Below, in pieces: positions 8,312 to 17,364 of a stretch of DNA of 51,215 nt (position 1 is its first letter; each line of letters begins with the position of its first letter). Source of the DNA: a candidate division KSB1 bacterium (lineage in GTDB: Bacteria; Zhuqueibacterota; Zhuqueibacteria; Oleimicrobiales; Geothermoviventaceae); NCBI GenBank assembly GCA_034506315.1, contig JAPDPT010000020.1:1-51215 (forward strand), given 5' to 3'. The notes beneath the pieces are model-generated. The model worked only from the letters and a program-made list of their open reading frames with translations. It ran no database searches and had not been told where the DNA came from. The translations under genes were made by a program, and so were the position numbers.

Positions 8312-9496
8312 TTACTCCTCCGCGATGGTGACCCAGAAGCATTTCAAGTATTGAGATTCGGGCATGCCAAGGAGGATCGGGTGATCCAGCGCCTGGGTGG
8401 TTTTGCGCAGGAGGCGCAGGCGTAAGCCGCAATCCCGTGCCGCCTCGTTCAGCATTTGCTGAAAGAGCTCCTCGGTCATGTGATGGGAACAGGAACAGGT
8501 AACGAGAACCCCAACCGGAGCCAGAAGGCGCATCGAGCGCAGATTGATCTCCTTGTAGCCCCGGTAGGCGCTCTTGACCGACTCCCTGCTCTTGGCGAAG
8601 GCTGGGGGATCGAGGACGATTAGGTCGAACCGACTGCCCGCGGCTTCGAGCTCCCGTAGCTTTTCAAATACATCGGCGTCCACAAATTGGCAGCGGTCCG
8701 CGACCCCATTGCGCCGAGCGTTGGCCTGAGCCAGCTCCAGGGCCGGGCCAGAAGAATCGATGCCGAGGACCTCCCTGGCCCCAGCCGCAGCCGCTGCTAC
8801 GGCGAAGCCGCCCGTGTAACAGAACGCGTCGAGAACGCGCTTTCCGGAGCTCACGGAGCGCAGGAGCAGGCGATTGTCCCGCTGGTCCAGGAAAAAGCCC
8901 GTCTTCTGCCCTCCAAGCGGGTCCACGAGGTAATGGACCCCGGATTCGATGATCTCCACAGGACCGGCGAGCTCGCCTTTCCACACCTGCCGGACCTCCG
9001 GCAACCCCTCTGCCTGGCGCGCTGGCACATCGCTCCTCTCGCAGATGATCTCTGGCGACAGGAGCTCATCCAGGACCTCCAGGAGGATCTGGCGCCGCTG
9101 ATCCATGGCCAGGGTCAGGAGCTGGAGCACCACGCACGGGCCGTACTGGTCGACGATCAGCCCCGGGAGCCCATCCGACTCCGAAAAGACCCACCGCACG
9201 CCGCCTTCCGGTCCGAGCCCGAGCAGATCTTTCCGGTAGGCGATCGCTTTCTGCAATCGTTCGGCGAGGAGGGAACGATCCAAAGGCCTTTGGTCCCGAG
9301 TGTAGATCCGCGCCAGAATCCGCGATCGCGTGTTGGCGATGGCCATCCCCAGGTGGCCTCCCCGGCGGTCGGCCACAGCCACCACGTCGCCGTCGTGTAC
9401 CTGCCCCCGTATCTTGGCGACGTCGCGCGCCATTACCCAGGGATGTCCTCCCTTCACCCGGGCTTCGCCCTGGGCATTGAGGACAAGGGTGGCCAT
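8312..9496 (-). CDS. Class I SAM-dependent rRNA methyltransferase, RlmI-like
   Basis: A 394-residue enzyme with an N-terminal PUA-type RNA-binding domain (GHPWVMARDVAKIRG, about residues 15-75) and a Rossmann SAM-binding domain. Motif I reads VLDAFCYTGGFAVAAAAAG, and the catalytic motif is LDPPAFAKSR. This matches the RlmI group (23S rRNA m5C1962 in E. coli; some relatives modify other sites). The true start is ATG 9496, which shares its A with the TGA of the upstream pseudouridine synthase (TGATG) and has an AGGAGG site inside that gene; the TTG three bases earlier is unneeded. It belongs to a run of rRNA-modifying genes. The target base is inferred from family only. Confidence 0.92.
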   Translation of the reverse strand: MATLVLNAQGEARVKGGHPWVMARDVAKIRGQVHDGDVVAVADRRGGHLGMAIANTRSRILARIYTRDQRPLDRSLLAERLQKAIAYRKDLLGLGPEGGVRWVFSESDGLPGLIVDQYGPCVVLQLLTLAMDQRRQILLEVLDELLSPEIICERSDVPARQAEGLPEVRQVWKGELAGPVEIIESGVHYLVDPLGGQKTGFFLDQRDNRLLLRSVSSGKRVLDAFCYTGGFAVAAAAAGAREVLGIDSSGPALELAQANARRNGVADRCQFVDADVFEKLRELEAAGSRFDLIVLDPPAFAKSRESVKSAYRGYKEINLRSMRLLAPVGVLVTCSCSHHMTEELFQQMLNEAARDCGLRLRLLRKTTQALDHPILLGMPESQYLKCFWVTIAEE

Positions 9497-10290
9497 CAAG
9501 CCTCCTCAGACGGAAGGAAATCCGCCAGGCTGCGGTATTTGCGGAGGATGCGCAGAAAAGTGGCAAAATCCTTGGGTACGTCTGCTTCGAGGTCGAGCCG
9601 CTTTCCCGTAGCGGGGTGCTTGAGGCCGAGGAGCCTTGCGTGAAGACTGGGCCGAGCGATGAACGGCCTTTCCTCCTCCCCTTCGTCAAGGACAAATCCT
9701 CCCTTGAACTCCGACAGGTAGAGGCTCTGGCGCCCCCCGTAGTCGGGGTCCGTGGCAATCGGATGTCCGATGGCCTGCAGGTGCACTCGCAGCTGGTGAG
9801 CCCGCCCAGTCCGGGGACGAAGGCGAAGGTAGGTGTAGCCGACGAACCGTTCGATCACCTCGTAGTCGGTGATGGCCTCCTTGCCGCGTGCACTCACGAT
9901 CACCAGGCCGGGTTTCTTAGGGTGGGGCGCGATGGGCTTGAGGATACGTCCCCGGTCCTTCTCCACATTTCCGATCACGATGGCCTCGTACAGACGCTTG
10001 ACCTGCCGGCTCTCAAACTGGTGGCACAGCAGGCGGTGGGCCTCCCGTGTCTTGGCGAACACGATGACCCCGCTGGTCCCGGCGTCCAGGCGATGCACGA
10101 CAAATACCGAATCGTCCCCACGCGCTTCCTGGAGCAAGCGAAGCAGGTTAGGCCGTTTGGGATCCCAGCGGTCGGGAAGGGTGAGAAGGGGAGCCGGCTT
10201 ATTCAGGGCCAGGAGATGCTCGTCCTCGTACAGTATCTCAATGCGGCGTTTTCTTCCGGTCAGGTCCCGGACCGTAAATGCGGAAGGCAT
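9496..10290 (-). CDS. RluA-family pseudouridine synthase
   Basis: A 264-residue RNA pseudouridine synthase that isomerises uridine in rRNA or tRNA. The catalytic motif is VVHRLDAGTSGVIVFAKT, where the Asp of HRLD is the nucleophile, and the RTGRAHQLRVHLQAIGHPI motif of the family follows at about residue 180. There is no N-terminal S4 domain, so it resembles the shorter RluA/RluC-type enzymes. The C-terminus carries an extra tail ending in LADFLPSEEA. It starts with ATG and has no clear ribosome binding site; its stop overlaps the methyltransferase start. Specificity (rRNA versus tRNA) cannot be told from the sequence. Neighbouring RlmI-like and RluB-like genes point to ribosome maturation. 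Confidence 0.92.
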   Translation of the reverse strand: MPSAFTVRDLTGRKRRIEILYEDEHLLALNKPAPLLTLPDRWDPKRPNLLRLLQEARGDDSVFVVHRLDAGTSGVIVFAKTREAHRLLCHQFESRQVKRLYEAIVIGNVEKDRGRILKPIAPHPKKPGLVIVSARGKEAITDYEVIERFVGYTYLRLRPRTGRAHQLRVHLQAIGHPIATDPDYGGRQSLYLSEFKGGFVLDEGEEERPFIARPSLHARLLGLKHPATGKRLDLEADVPKDFATFLRILRKYRSLADFLPSEEA

Positions 10291-10355
10291 TGGCTATCGA
10301 ACCCCTTCAGGGAGACGGGCGGAGGTAGGAGCAAGGGGCCCCACGCTCCCGCGGC

Positions 10356-11198
10356 TCATGCCAGACGCGCCGCACGCTTGAGACGGGCCACTTCCTTCTC
10401 GGTGAGGTAACGCCATTGGCCGGGCTTCAACCCGGCCAGACGGACGGGCCCCACCCGAACACGAATGAGCCGAAGCACCTGATGCCCGCAGCGCCCCAGC
10501 ATGCGGCGGATCTGGCGGTTTTTGCCCTCACAGATCGTGATTTCGACCCAGCAGCTGGACTTATTTCGGCGCAGGACATGCACCTTAGCCGGAAGCGTCA
10601 CGTACCCCCCGATGTCCATGCCGTTGCGAAGCTTGTCCAGGGTCTCCTCCGTGACCTGGCCGGACACCTTTACGCGGTAGGTCTTCGGCACGTGATATTC
10701 GGGCGAAGCGATCCGCTCCCCCAGTTGGCCGTGGTCGGTGAGCAGGATCAAGCCCTCGCTATCGTAGTCCAGGCGGCCGATGGGAAAGATCCAGCGCTCG
10801 AGCTTCGGGAGGTAATCGTACACCGTGGGGCGCCCCATCCGATCGAAGCGGGCACACATGACGTTCACGGGCTTGTAGAGGGCGAGGTAGACGTGGTCGC
10901 GCGGCTCGCGTAGCACCCGCCCATCCAGCTGAATCTCGTCGTGGAAGAGGTCCACCCAGACGTTGTGCTTCTTCACGGTCACGCCGTTAACCTTGACGCG
11001 ACCGGACCAGATGGTGCCCATCGCCTGGCGACGGGACATTACACCCATCTTGGACAGGGCCCGTGCCAGAGTGACCCAGGCGTGGGGCCTGCCGTCGTCA
11101 AAGGTGGGGCGCCGCTCCAGAAGTTCAGCCACCCGGCTCTTTTCTTTCCCGGCCAGCACCGCCGCGTCCGTCTGGTCTCCAGTTTCGGTAGGAACCAT
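10356..11198 (-). CDS. RsuA/RluB/RluE-family pseudouridine synthase with S4 domain
   Basis: About 280 residues. An S4 RNA-binding domain (ARALSKMGVMSRRQA... WSGRVKVNGVTVKKHN) precedes a pseudouridine synthase domain with the catalytic Asp in IGRLDYDSEGLILLTDHG and the terminal motif EGKNRQIRRMLGRCGH. By resemblance it modifies 23S or 16S rRNA in the manner of RluB or RsuA. The first 30 residues are low-complexity. The start is uncertain: I prefer ATG 11198, because an upstream in-frame GTG at 11228 lies inside a strong hairpin. Neither start has a clear ribosome binding site. The gene lies 62 bases after groEL on the same strand, separated by that hairpin, so its expression may depend on read-through. 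Confidence 0.88.
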   Translation of the reverse strand: MVPTETGDQTDAAVLAGKEKSRVAELLERRPTFDDGRPHAWVTLARALSKMGVMSRRQAMGTIWSGRVKVNGVTVKKHNVWVDLFHDEIQLDGRVLREPRDHVYLALYKPVNVMCARFDRMGRPTVYDYLPKLERWIFPIGRLDYDSEGLILLTDHGQLGERIASPEYHVPKTYRVKVSGQVTEETLDKLRNGMDIGGYVTLPAKVHVLRRNKSSCWVEITICEGKNRQIRRMLGRCGHQVLRLIRVRVGPVRLAGLKPGQWRYLTEKEVARLKRAARLA

Positions 11199-11206
11199 CG
11201 GGGAAG

Positions 11207-11239
11207 GGGCGAGCGACGTGGCGGCCACGTCGCTCGCCC
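11207..11239 (-). terminator. Strong GC hairpin after groEL
   Basis: A perfect 15-bp inverted repeat (arms 11207-11221 and 11225-11239) with a 3-base loop, 20 bases past the groEL stop. Stability is very high, but no T-run follows on the minus strand, so it may be an atypical terminator, an mRNA-protecting hairpin or an attenuator ahead of the pseudouridine synthase gene, whose likely ATG lies nine bases beyond the stem. Confidence 0.6.
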
Positions 11240-11259
11240 GCGCAATCTCACCCCGGGGA

Positions 11260-12879
11260 TCAATACTCCGGAGGCGGAGGGGTCTTCGCTTTCTTCTTGG
11301 GCTTCGGCTTTTCCACCACCACCGCCTCCGTCATGACCAGCACCGCGCTCGCGCTGGCGGCGTTCTGCAGGGCTACACGCAGCACCTTGGCTGGATCCAC
11401 AATGCCTGCTTCCATCATGTCGCAGAACACTTCCCGTTCCACGTCGAAGCCGTAGTTGCCCGTCCCTTCGCGTACTTTTTCGTACACGACAGCCGGATCC
11501 CAGCCGGCGTTCTCGGCCAGCTGTCGCAGGGGAGCGGACAGGGCGCGGCGGACCAGACGCACGCCGAGTTTCTCATCGCCCTCGGCCTCATCCTCCACCT
11601 TGTCGAGCACGTGGGCCGCACGCAGGTAGGCCACACCCCCGCCGGGGAGAATCCCTTCCTCAAGGGCCGCGCGGGTGGCCGCCAGGGAGTCCTCAGCGCG
11701 CGCCTTCAGCTCCTTCATAGCCACCTCCGTGGGGGCGCCGATCCGCAACACGGCCACGCCGCCCGAAAGCCGGGCAATCCGCTCCTGGAGCTTCTCCCGG
11801 TCGTAATCGCTGGTGGTCTCTTCCATCTGGACCTTGAGGGACTTGATGCGGCCCTCGATTTCCTCTTTCTTGCCCTTGCCGCCTACGATGGTGGTGTTGT
11901 CCTTGTCGATGATCACGCGGTCAGCGCGGCCCAGGTCCTCGAGGCGCGTGTTTTCAAGCTTGAGTCCGACCTCCTCGCTGATCACCCGGCCGCCGGTGAG
12001 GATCGCAATATCCTGCAGCATAGCCTTCCGGCGGTCGCCGTAGCCCGGGGCCTTGACCGCAGCACACCGCAGCGTGCCGCGCACCTTGTTCACCACCAGG
12101 GTGGCAAGAGCTTCGCCCTCTACCTCCTCCGCGATCACCAGCAAGGACTTGCCGGTCTCCGCGACCCTTTCCAGCACAGGCAGGATGTCCTTGATGGCGC
12201 TGATCTTCTTGTCGTGGATGAGAATGAAAGGCTCCTCCAGGATGGCCTCCATGGTCTCAGGCTTGGTGAGGAAGTAGGGGGAGAGGTAGCCGCGGTCGAA
12301 CCGCATCCCCTCGACGATCTCGAGCTGCGTCTCGGTCCCCTTCGCCTCTTCAATGGTGATGGCCCCCTCGGCCCCGACCTTCTGGATGGCGTCTGCGATG
12401 AGCTTACCGATGAATTCGTCGTTTTTCGCGGCGAGGGTAGCCACGCGCTTCATTTCCTCGTAGGTCGAGATCTTGGTGGCCATTCTCTTCAGCTCTTCCA
12501 CGACGCGGGCCACGGCCTTCTCGATCCCCCGGCGCAGGGCGGCCGGATTGGCTCCCGCGGCTACTTCCTTATAGCCTTCCCGGTAGATGGCCTGCGCCAA
12601 GACTACCGCTGTGGTTGTGCCGTCGCCCGCCTCGTCCTGGGTCTTCTTGCACACCTCACGGAGCATGCGGAGGCCCACATTCTCGAGCGTCCGATCGACC
12701 TCCAGCTCTTTAGCGATGGTGGCGCCGTCGTTGGTCACTACCGGAGGACCCCACTTCTTCTCCATCATCACCTCGCGGCCCCGTGGACCAAGCGTCACCT
12801 TGATGGTGTTCGCCAGAATCTCCATCCCGCGCAACAGATCCTCACGCGCCTGTTCCGAATAGACGATCTCCTTCGCCAT
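11260..12879 (-). CDS. groEL: Chaperonin GroEL (60 kDa), without adjacent groES
   Basis: A 539-residue ATP-driven folding chaperonin. The N-terminus ([18 protein letters not shown]), the ATP-site segments [17 protein letters not shown] and [12 protein letters not shown], the apical hydrophobic helix region ([17 protein letters not shown]) and [21 protein letters not shown] are all conserved, so it should be an active enzyme able to bind a GroES partner. Unusually, the tail is not the Gly-Gly-Met repeat but a Lys/Pro-rich end ([16 protein letters not shown]). No groES lies in the window, and no CIRCE element is visible in the 48-base spacer upstream. It follows the GYF-MinD-type ATPase on the same strand and may be cotranscribed. 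It could be a second copy, with a groES-groEL pair elsewhere. Confidence 0.96.
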   Translation of the reverse strand: MAKEIVYSEQAREDLLRGMEILANTIKVTLGPRGREVMMEKKWGPPVVTNDGATIAKELEVDRTLENVGLRMLREVCKKTQDEAGDGTTTAVVLAQAIYREGYKEVAAGANPAALRRGIEKAVARVVEELKRMATKISTYEEMKRVATLAAKNDEFIGKLIADAIQKVGAEGAITIEEAKGTETQLEIVEGMRFDRGYLSPYFLTKPETMEAILEEPFILIHDKKISAIKDILPVLERVAETGKSLLVIAEEVEGEALATLVVNKVRGTLRCAAVKAPGYGDRRKAMLQDIAILTGGRVISEEVGLKLENTRLEDLGRADRVIIDKDNTTIVGGKGKKEEIEGRIKSLKVQMEETTSDYDREKLQERIARLSGGVAVLRIGAPTEVAMKELKARAEDSLAATRAALEEGILPGGGVAYLRAAHVLDKVEDEAEGDEKLGVRLVRRALSAPLRQLAENAGWDPAVVYEKVREGTGNYGFDVEREVFCDMMEAGIVDPAKVLRVALQNAASASAVLVMTEAVVVEKPKPKKKAKTPPPPEY

Positions 12880-12927
12880 TTCCGTTCACCTCCCTTCTCA
12901 CTCCTCAGACAACGCCGCCGCGCACGG

Positions 12928-14223
12928 TCATGACGAAGTCATTCCGGTACGGAACACCGCCTCAAACTGACGCACGGGACAAGGTTGACCCCCTTGCTGG
13001 AACTCGCAGTCCCCCCAGTAGGAGCATCGATAGGAGCAGATTACTTCCGCCACCGGCTCCGTCCGTGCGATCTCATTCCCTAATTCCCCCGTGGTCCTGC
13101 GGATCTTGCGGGCCTCGAAGAACCCCTGAAACTGGCCCTTACCCAGGAACCGGACCGCCACCAACCGAGCCAGACTGCGCGCTGCCGGCCCGCCGGGATT
13201 GTGCAGGATGAAAGGCCGGTAATGGTTGATCGCCTCCCGGACCGTGGGATCCCAGTCCACGTGCCCGAGATAGCCGAGATCTACGCCAAGCAGCTCCTTG
13301 CAGGCGATCTGGAGGGCACCGGCCTCTTTCCTCTCCTTGTTGTCGCGCACCATATTCAGAATCAGCTGCGGATGCCAGCCGGCAAGCACTGCCTTCCAGC
13401 GTTCGGCTACCTCCGGCTTCTGCTGTTCGAGCCTGGCCACAATCTCCGGGATGGGGGTGCGAAGAGTAATTCCCCGTCCATCCGGACCTTTTCCCAGGAG
13501 ACCGTCCCAGCGAGCGGCGGAACGGGGATTTCTGCCCAGCAGCTTCCACAGCAGGCCAAGCTTGACCAAGTTGAAGGCTTCGTGGAGGGAAAGCGGATCG
13601 GGTGTCGCGACCAGGATGGGAAGATCCGCACTGACAAAAAGATCCAGGATGAGATAGTTGGTGCCAGCCCCCAGGTCCAGCACGACCTCCTCTGCGTCGG
13701 AGGAGTGGATCGCACGGAGAAGCCGCAGCCGCTGGGACGCCGTGGCCTGGGCCGCACCCAGCACCCCCGGCTCGGTCGCGAGGAGTTCAAGATTCGGGAT
13801 CTCGGTGGGCACGGGGGCCCATGTCGCCCGCGGTACCGTACCACTTCCCTCGCCGCGAGCTGGCTCCAGGCCGAACTGAATGTGCAGATCCGGTCCCCCG
13901 ACGTCCCCGTCCACGAGCAGGACCTTGCGACCCGCGGCAGCCAAGGCCGTGGCGATGGAGGCGCTCAGGACAGTCTTCCCCACTCCCCCTTTGCCACTGG
14001 CGAGGGCAAGAATTCGTTTCGGAGCCGTGCGTTCCTGGGCGTGGACTTCGCCGAGCAGCTCGCGGACTGGCTCCAGACTGGCTACTTCCACCCACCGGTC
14101 CTCATCTGCGGACCACACACTGTCTTCCAGCTGTAGCTCTCCGCTTTGCACCAGTCTGCGCAGATCCTCTGCCGTGAACGGACCCTTGGTGAATCGACCG
14201 CTGCTGACGAAAAAGTGGTCCAT
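12928..14223 (-). CDS. MinD/ParA-type ATPase with N-terminal GYF_2 domain and C-terminal Cys cluster
   Basis: A 431-residue cytosolic P-loop ATPase. Residues 1-60 look like a GYF_2 domain (FFVSSGRFTKGPFTAEDLRRL), usually a protein-binding module. A MinD/Mrp-type ATPase follows with deviant Walker A SGKGGVGKT (about 78-86) and VLLVDGDVGGPDL. The C-terminal tail (about 390-420) has four cysteines spaced C-x3-C-x5-C-x8-C, suited to a metal or Fe-S site. I choose ATG 14223, with GAGGG five bases upstream, over an earlier GTG. It is not next to flagellar, cell-division or Fe-S genes; aconitase lies upstream and groEL downstream. Candidate roles are protein positioning, as in FlhG/MinD, or metal-centre handling, as in Mrp; the sequence does not decide. 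Confidence 0.83.
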   Translation of the reverse strand: MDHFFVSSGRFTKGPFTAEDLRRLVQSGELQLEDSVWSADEDRWVEVASLEPVRELLGEVHAQERTAPKRILALASGKGGVGKTVLSASIATALAAAGRKVLLVDGDVGGPDLHIQFGLEPARGEGSGTVPRATWAPVPTEIPNLELLATEPGVLGAAQATASQRLRLLRAIHSSDAEEVVLDLGAGTNYLILDLFVSADLPILVATPDPLSLHEAFNLVKLGLLWKLLGRNPRSAARWDGLLGKGPDGRGITLRTPIPEIVARLEQQKPEVAERWKAVLAGWHPQLILNMVRDNKERKEAGALQIACKELLGVDLGYLGHVDWDPTVREAINHYRPFILHNPGGPAARSLARLVAVRFLGKGQFQGFFEARKIRRTTGELGNEIARTEPVAEVICSYRCSYWGDCEFQQGGQPCPVRQFEAVFRTGMTSS

Positions 14224-14329
14224 CCTCACCCTCGCTGTTCCTCGCGATCACGCCGTGAGCTTCTCCTGCGCCTTCCCAGACCCACGCGAAGTTGTAAACC
14301 GCGCAAAGACCATCTGAAGTTCCAGGGAT

Positions 14330-17077
14330 TCACCCTTCCCCGCGTAGAATTTTGCGGAGCACCGCCGGCAAAATCCCGCCGTGGTAATAGTACTCGATTT
14401 CCACCTGGGAATCAAGCCGGGCCTGCACCACGAATTCGACCACGGAGCCATCCGCTTTTTCCGCCCGGACGGTGAGCTTCTTCCTCGGCGTGAGGCCCTC
14501 GGCGATCCCGAGGATGGAGTACACTTCGGTGCCGTCCAGGCCGAGGGTCTCGCGATTCTGTCCGGCCTCAAACTGCAGGGGCAGGACGCCCATGCCGACC
14601 AGGTTGCTGCGGTGAATCCGCTCGAAGCTTTCCGCCAGAACGGCCTTTACGCCCAGAAGCTGGGTGCCCTTGGCTGCCCAGTCGCGCGAGCTTCCGCTTC
14701 CGTATTCCTTGCCGGCGACCACCACGAGCGGCGTACCCTGCTCCTGATATCTCATCGCCGCCTCGTAGATGGACATCTTCTCCCCCGTCGGGAAAAAGAC
14801 AGTCCATCCACCTTCCACTCCTGGCAGCAGCAAATTGCGTAAACGCACATTGGCAAACGTGCCGCGCATCATCACTTCGTGGTTGCCGCGACGTGCACCA
14901 AAGGTATTGAAGTCCGCAGGCTTTACCCCGTGCGAGATCAAGAAACGCCCGGCGGGGCCGTCCGGTGGGATGGAGCCTGCAGGCGAGATGTGATCGGTGG
15001 TCACACTATCCCCTAAGAGAGCCAACACCCTCGCTCCGTGGATGTCGGTCGGAGGGCTCGCCTCCAGCGAAAATTCGCGGAAAAACGGGGGCTCCTGGAT
15101 ATAGGTGGAGCTGGCCTCCCAGACGTAGAGGTCCCCCGAGGGCGCCTCGAGCGCTTGCCAGACGGCGTCGCCGGACTCGGCCAACGCGTATTCCCTACGG
15201 AACACCTCGGTATCGAGGGCGGCCTGCAACGCCTGCCGGATCTCCTCTTTTGTTGGCCAGATGTCTTTCAGGTAGACCGGGCGTCCATTCGGATCGTAAT
15301 CCAGAGGCTCGGTCAGAAGATCGATGTCCACCGTGCCGGCAATCGCGTAGGCTACCACCAGCATTGGGGAAGCCAGGTAGTTTGCCCTGGCCAGAGGATG
15401 CACACGGGCTTCGAAATTGCGGTTCCCACTCAGGACGGCAGCGACGACAAGTCCGTTGTCTTTGATCGCTCGTACCAGCTCCTCCCTCAGCGGCCCGCTA
15501 TTTCCGATACAGGTCGTGCACCCGTAGCCTACCACGTGAAAACGCAGAGCCTCGAGATATGGGAGAAGCCCTGCCTTCCGCAGGTAATCCGTCACCACGC
15601 GCGACCCGGGGGCCAGGGTGGTCTTAACCCACGGGCGCACGCGCAGGCCCCGTTCGACGGCCTTCTTGGCCAAGAGACCAGCCCCGAGCATCACCGAGGG
15701 GTTACTGGTGTTCGTGCAGCTGGTGATCGCCGCAATCACCACGGACCCATGGGAAAGCTGAGCGGCCTCGCCGTCCAGGACAATCGGCACCCTGGGTTTG
15801 CGAGCCTCTGCGGGTCGGTCAGCAGGGGCACCTCCTTCGGAGGTCCACCGTGCGTGATCCTCCTCAGGCACGTCAACCCCGAAATGGTCGCGGAGCGCTG
15901 CGTGAAAGCGTTTGTGAAGTTCCTTGAGCGCCACTCGCTCGTGGGGCCTGCGCGGCCCCGCCACCGTGGGTTCCACGGTGCTGAGGTCGAGTTCGAGCAC
16001 CTCACTAAAGGCCGGCTCGGGGGATGACGGCTCGCGAAACAGGCCCTGCTCTTTGCAATAGCGTTCCACCAGCTCGACCTGCTCAGCAGGCCTCCCGGTC
16101 ATCCGGAGGTATTCGAGGGTCTCCCCGTCGACGGGGAAGAACCCGACCGTGGCCCCATATTCGGGCGCCATATTGGCAAGGGTGGCACGATCGGGTAGCG
16201 AAAGGCGATCGAGGCCAGGTCCGCAGAACTCTACGAACTTCCCCACCACGCCCTTCTTGCGAAGGAGCTCCGTCAAGACCAGAACCAGGTCCGTGGCCGA
16301 GGCCTCTTCGCGCAGCTCGCCGACGAGTCGCACCCCAACGACCTCGGGGAGGAGCATGTAGTAGGGCTGTCCCAGCATGACTGCCTCAGCCTCGATCCCT
16401 CCCACACCCCAGCCCAGCACCCCGAGGCCATTGACCATGGTGGTGTGAGAGTCGGTGCCGACCACCGTGTCCGGGAAGGCCACCCGCGCGCCGTTCTGGG
16501 CACGCACCTGAACCACCGCTGCCAGGCGCTCCACATTGACCTGATGGATAATGCCGGTTCCGGGCGGGAAGATGCGGAGGTTGTCGAATGCGCGCTGGGC
16601 CCACTTCAGAAGCTGGTAGCGCTCTCGATTGCGCTCGATTTCAAGGCGCATGTTTTCGGGCAGGGCATAGTCGGTACCGTAAAAGTCCACTTGCACCGAA
16701 TGGTCGATAATCAAATCGGCGGGCACAATCGGATTAATTCGTCTGGGATCGCCGTTTGCCCGAGCCACCGCGGCACGCATGGCGGCCAGGTCGACAATCG
16801 CCGGAACGCCCGTGAAGTCCTGCAAAATCACCCGTGCCGGCATGAAGGGGATTTCCCGCTCGGGAGCAGTTTGCCCCCATGCCGCCACGGTTCGCACATC
16901 CGCCTCGGTCACCATTCGGCCGTCCCAGCTCCGGAGCTGGTTCTCCAAAAGTACGCGAACCGAAAATGGCAACCGCTGCAGCTGAACGAGTCCAGCGTCC
17001 TCCAGTTTTGGCAGGCTGTAGATCGTAAATACCCCAGCGGACGTCCGCAGCTCGGCCTCAAACGCCTTCCTCTCCAT
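14330..17077 (-). CDS. acnA: Aconitate hydratase (AcnA/IRP type)
   Basis: A 915-residue aconitase converting citrate to isocitrate through cis-aconitate in the TCA cycle. The [4Fe-4S] ligands are Cys454 in ITSCTNTSNPSVM and Cys520/Cys523 in GCTTCIGNSG; the substrate-binding GKEYGSGSSRDWAAKG lies in the swivelling C-terminal domain. Length and order match the AcnA/IRP group rather than AcnB or short archaeal-type enzymes. The start is ATG 17077, with an AGGAGGGTGACC site just upstream; the open frame continues to 17170 through the promoter, which rules out the longer form. A sigma70-type promoter lies at 17126-17154. The gene diverges from the selenoprotein peroxiredoxin, so an oxidant-sensitive Fe-S enzyme and a peroxidase share one control region. 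Confidence 0.96.
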   Translation of the reverse strand: MERKAFEAELRTSAGVFTIYSLPKLEDAGLVQLQRLPFSVRVLLENQLRSWDGRMVTEADVRTVAAWGQTAPEREIPFMPARVILQDFTGVPAIVDLAAMRAAVARANGDPRRINPIVPADLIIDHSVQVDFYGTDYALPENMRLEIERNRERYQLLKWAQRAFDNLRIFPPGTGIIHQVNVERLAAVVQVRAQNGARVAFPDTVVGTDSHTTMVNGLGVLGWGVGGIEAEAVMLGQPYYMLLPEVVGVRLVGELREEASATDLVLVLTELLRKKGVVGKFVEFCGPGLDRLSLPDRATLANMAPEYGATVGFFPVDGETLEYLRMTGRPAEQVELVERYCKEQGLFREPSSPEPAFSEVLELDLSTVEPTVAGPRRPHERVALKELHKRFHAALRDHFGVDVPEEDHARWTSEGGAPADRPAEARKPRVPIVLDGEAAQLSHGSVVIAAITSCTNTSNPSVMLGAGLLAKKAVERGLRVRPWVKTTLAPGSRVVTDYLRKAGLLPYLEALRFHVVGYGCTTCIGNSGPLREELVRAIKDNGLVVAAVLSGNRNFEARVHPLARANYLASPMLVVAYAIAGTVDIDLLTEPLDYDPNGRPVYLKDIWPTKEEIRQALQAALDTEVFRREYALAESGDAVWQALEAPSGDLYVWEASSTYIQEPPFFREFSLEASPPTDIHGARVLALLGDSVTTDHISPAGSIPPDGPAGRFLISHGVKPADFNTFGARRGNHEVMMRGTFANVRLRNLLLPGVEGGWTVFFPTGEKMSIYEAAMRYQEQGTPLVVVAGKEYGSGSSRDWAAKGTQLLGVKAVLAESFERIHRSNLVGMGVLPLQFEAGQNRETLGLDGTEVYSILGIAEGLTPRKKLTVRAEKADGSVVEFVVQARLDSQVEIEYYYHGGILPAVLRKILRGEG

Positions 17078-17125
17078 GGTCACCCTCCTGTCTGCGATTC
17101 CCTCGCCCTTCGCATGGGCCCTACA

Positions 17126-17154
17126 ATTATAGCAGGAATTCCTCTCTTTCGCAA
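17126..17154 (-). promoter_or_regulatory. Sigma70-type promoter of acnA
   Basis: On the minus strand a -35 box TTGCGA (17149-17154) and a perfect -10 box TATAAT (17126-17131) are 17 bases apart. Transcription would begin near 17119, giving a leader of about 42 bases that carries the AGGAGGG site of acnA. Confidence 0.75.
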
Positions 17155-17232
17155 GGCACCAGGGCAGCACGCGACGTGCTCAATCTGCTTGCGCCTGCAG
17201 GCTCAAGGTGGAGCTCGGGACAATCAAAAATA

Positions 17233-17265
17233 GTTATTGATAACGGATGAAACGGAGTGTATATT
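17233..17265 (+). promoter_or_regulatory. Sigma70-type promoter of the peroxiredoxin gene with palindromic operator
   Basis: A -35 box TTGATA (17237-17242), a 17-base spacer and a -10 box TATATT (17260-17265) face the peroxiredoxin gene. The palindrome GTTATTGATAAC (17233-17244) overlaps the -35 box and resembles the AT-rich TTAT/ATAA half-sites of Fur-family (Fur/PerR) operators. A bound repressor would block RNA polymerase. The promoter is clear; the regulator's identity is inferred. Confidence 0.7.
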
Positions 17266-17364
17266 GATTCCGGCAAGGACGGTGCACTTCGAAGAGGCCG
17301 TGGACCGGAAGAGGCGAACGAGGCATCGGAGGGAGGAAGGCGGATCAGACAAAGGAGGTGCCCC

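Noticed and set aside
12880-12927. CIRCE/HrcA operator before groEL
   Set aside because: The TTAGCACTC/GAGTGCTAA repeat is absent.
10963-12933. 656-codon ORF on the plus strand
   Set aside because: Antisense shadow of groEL caused by GC-rich codon use.
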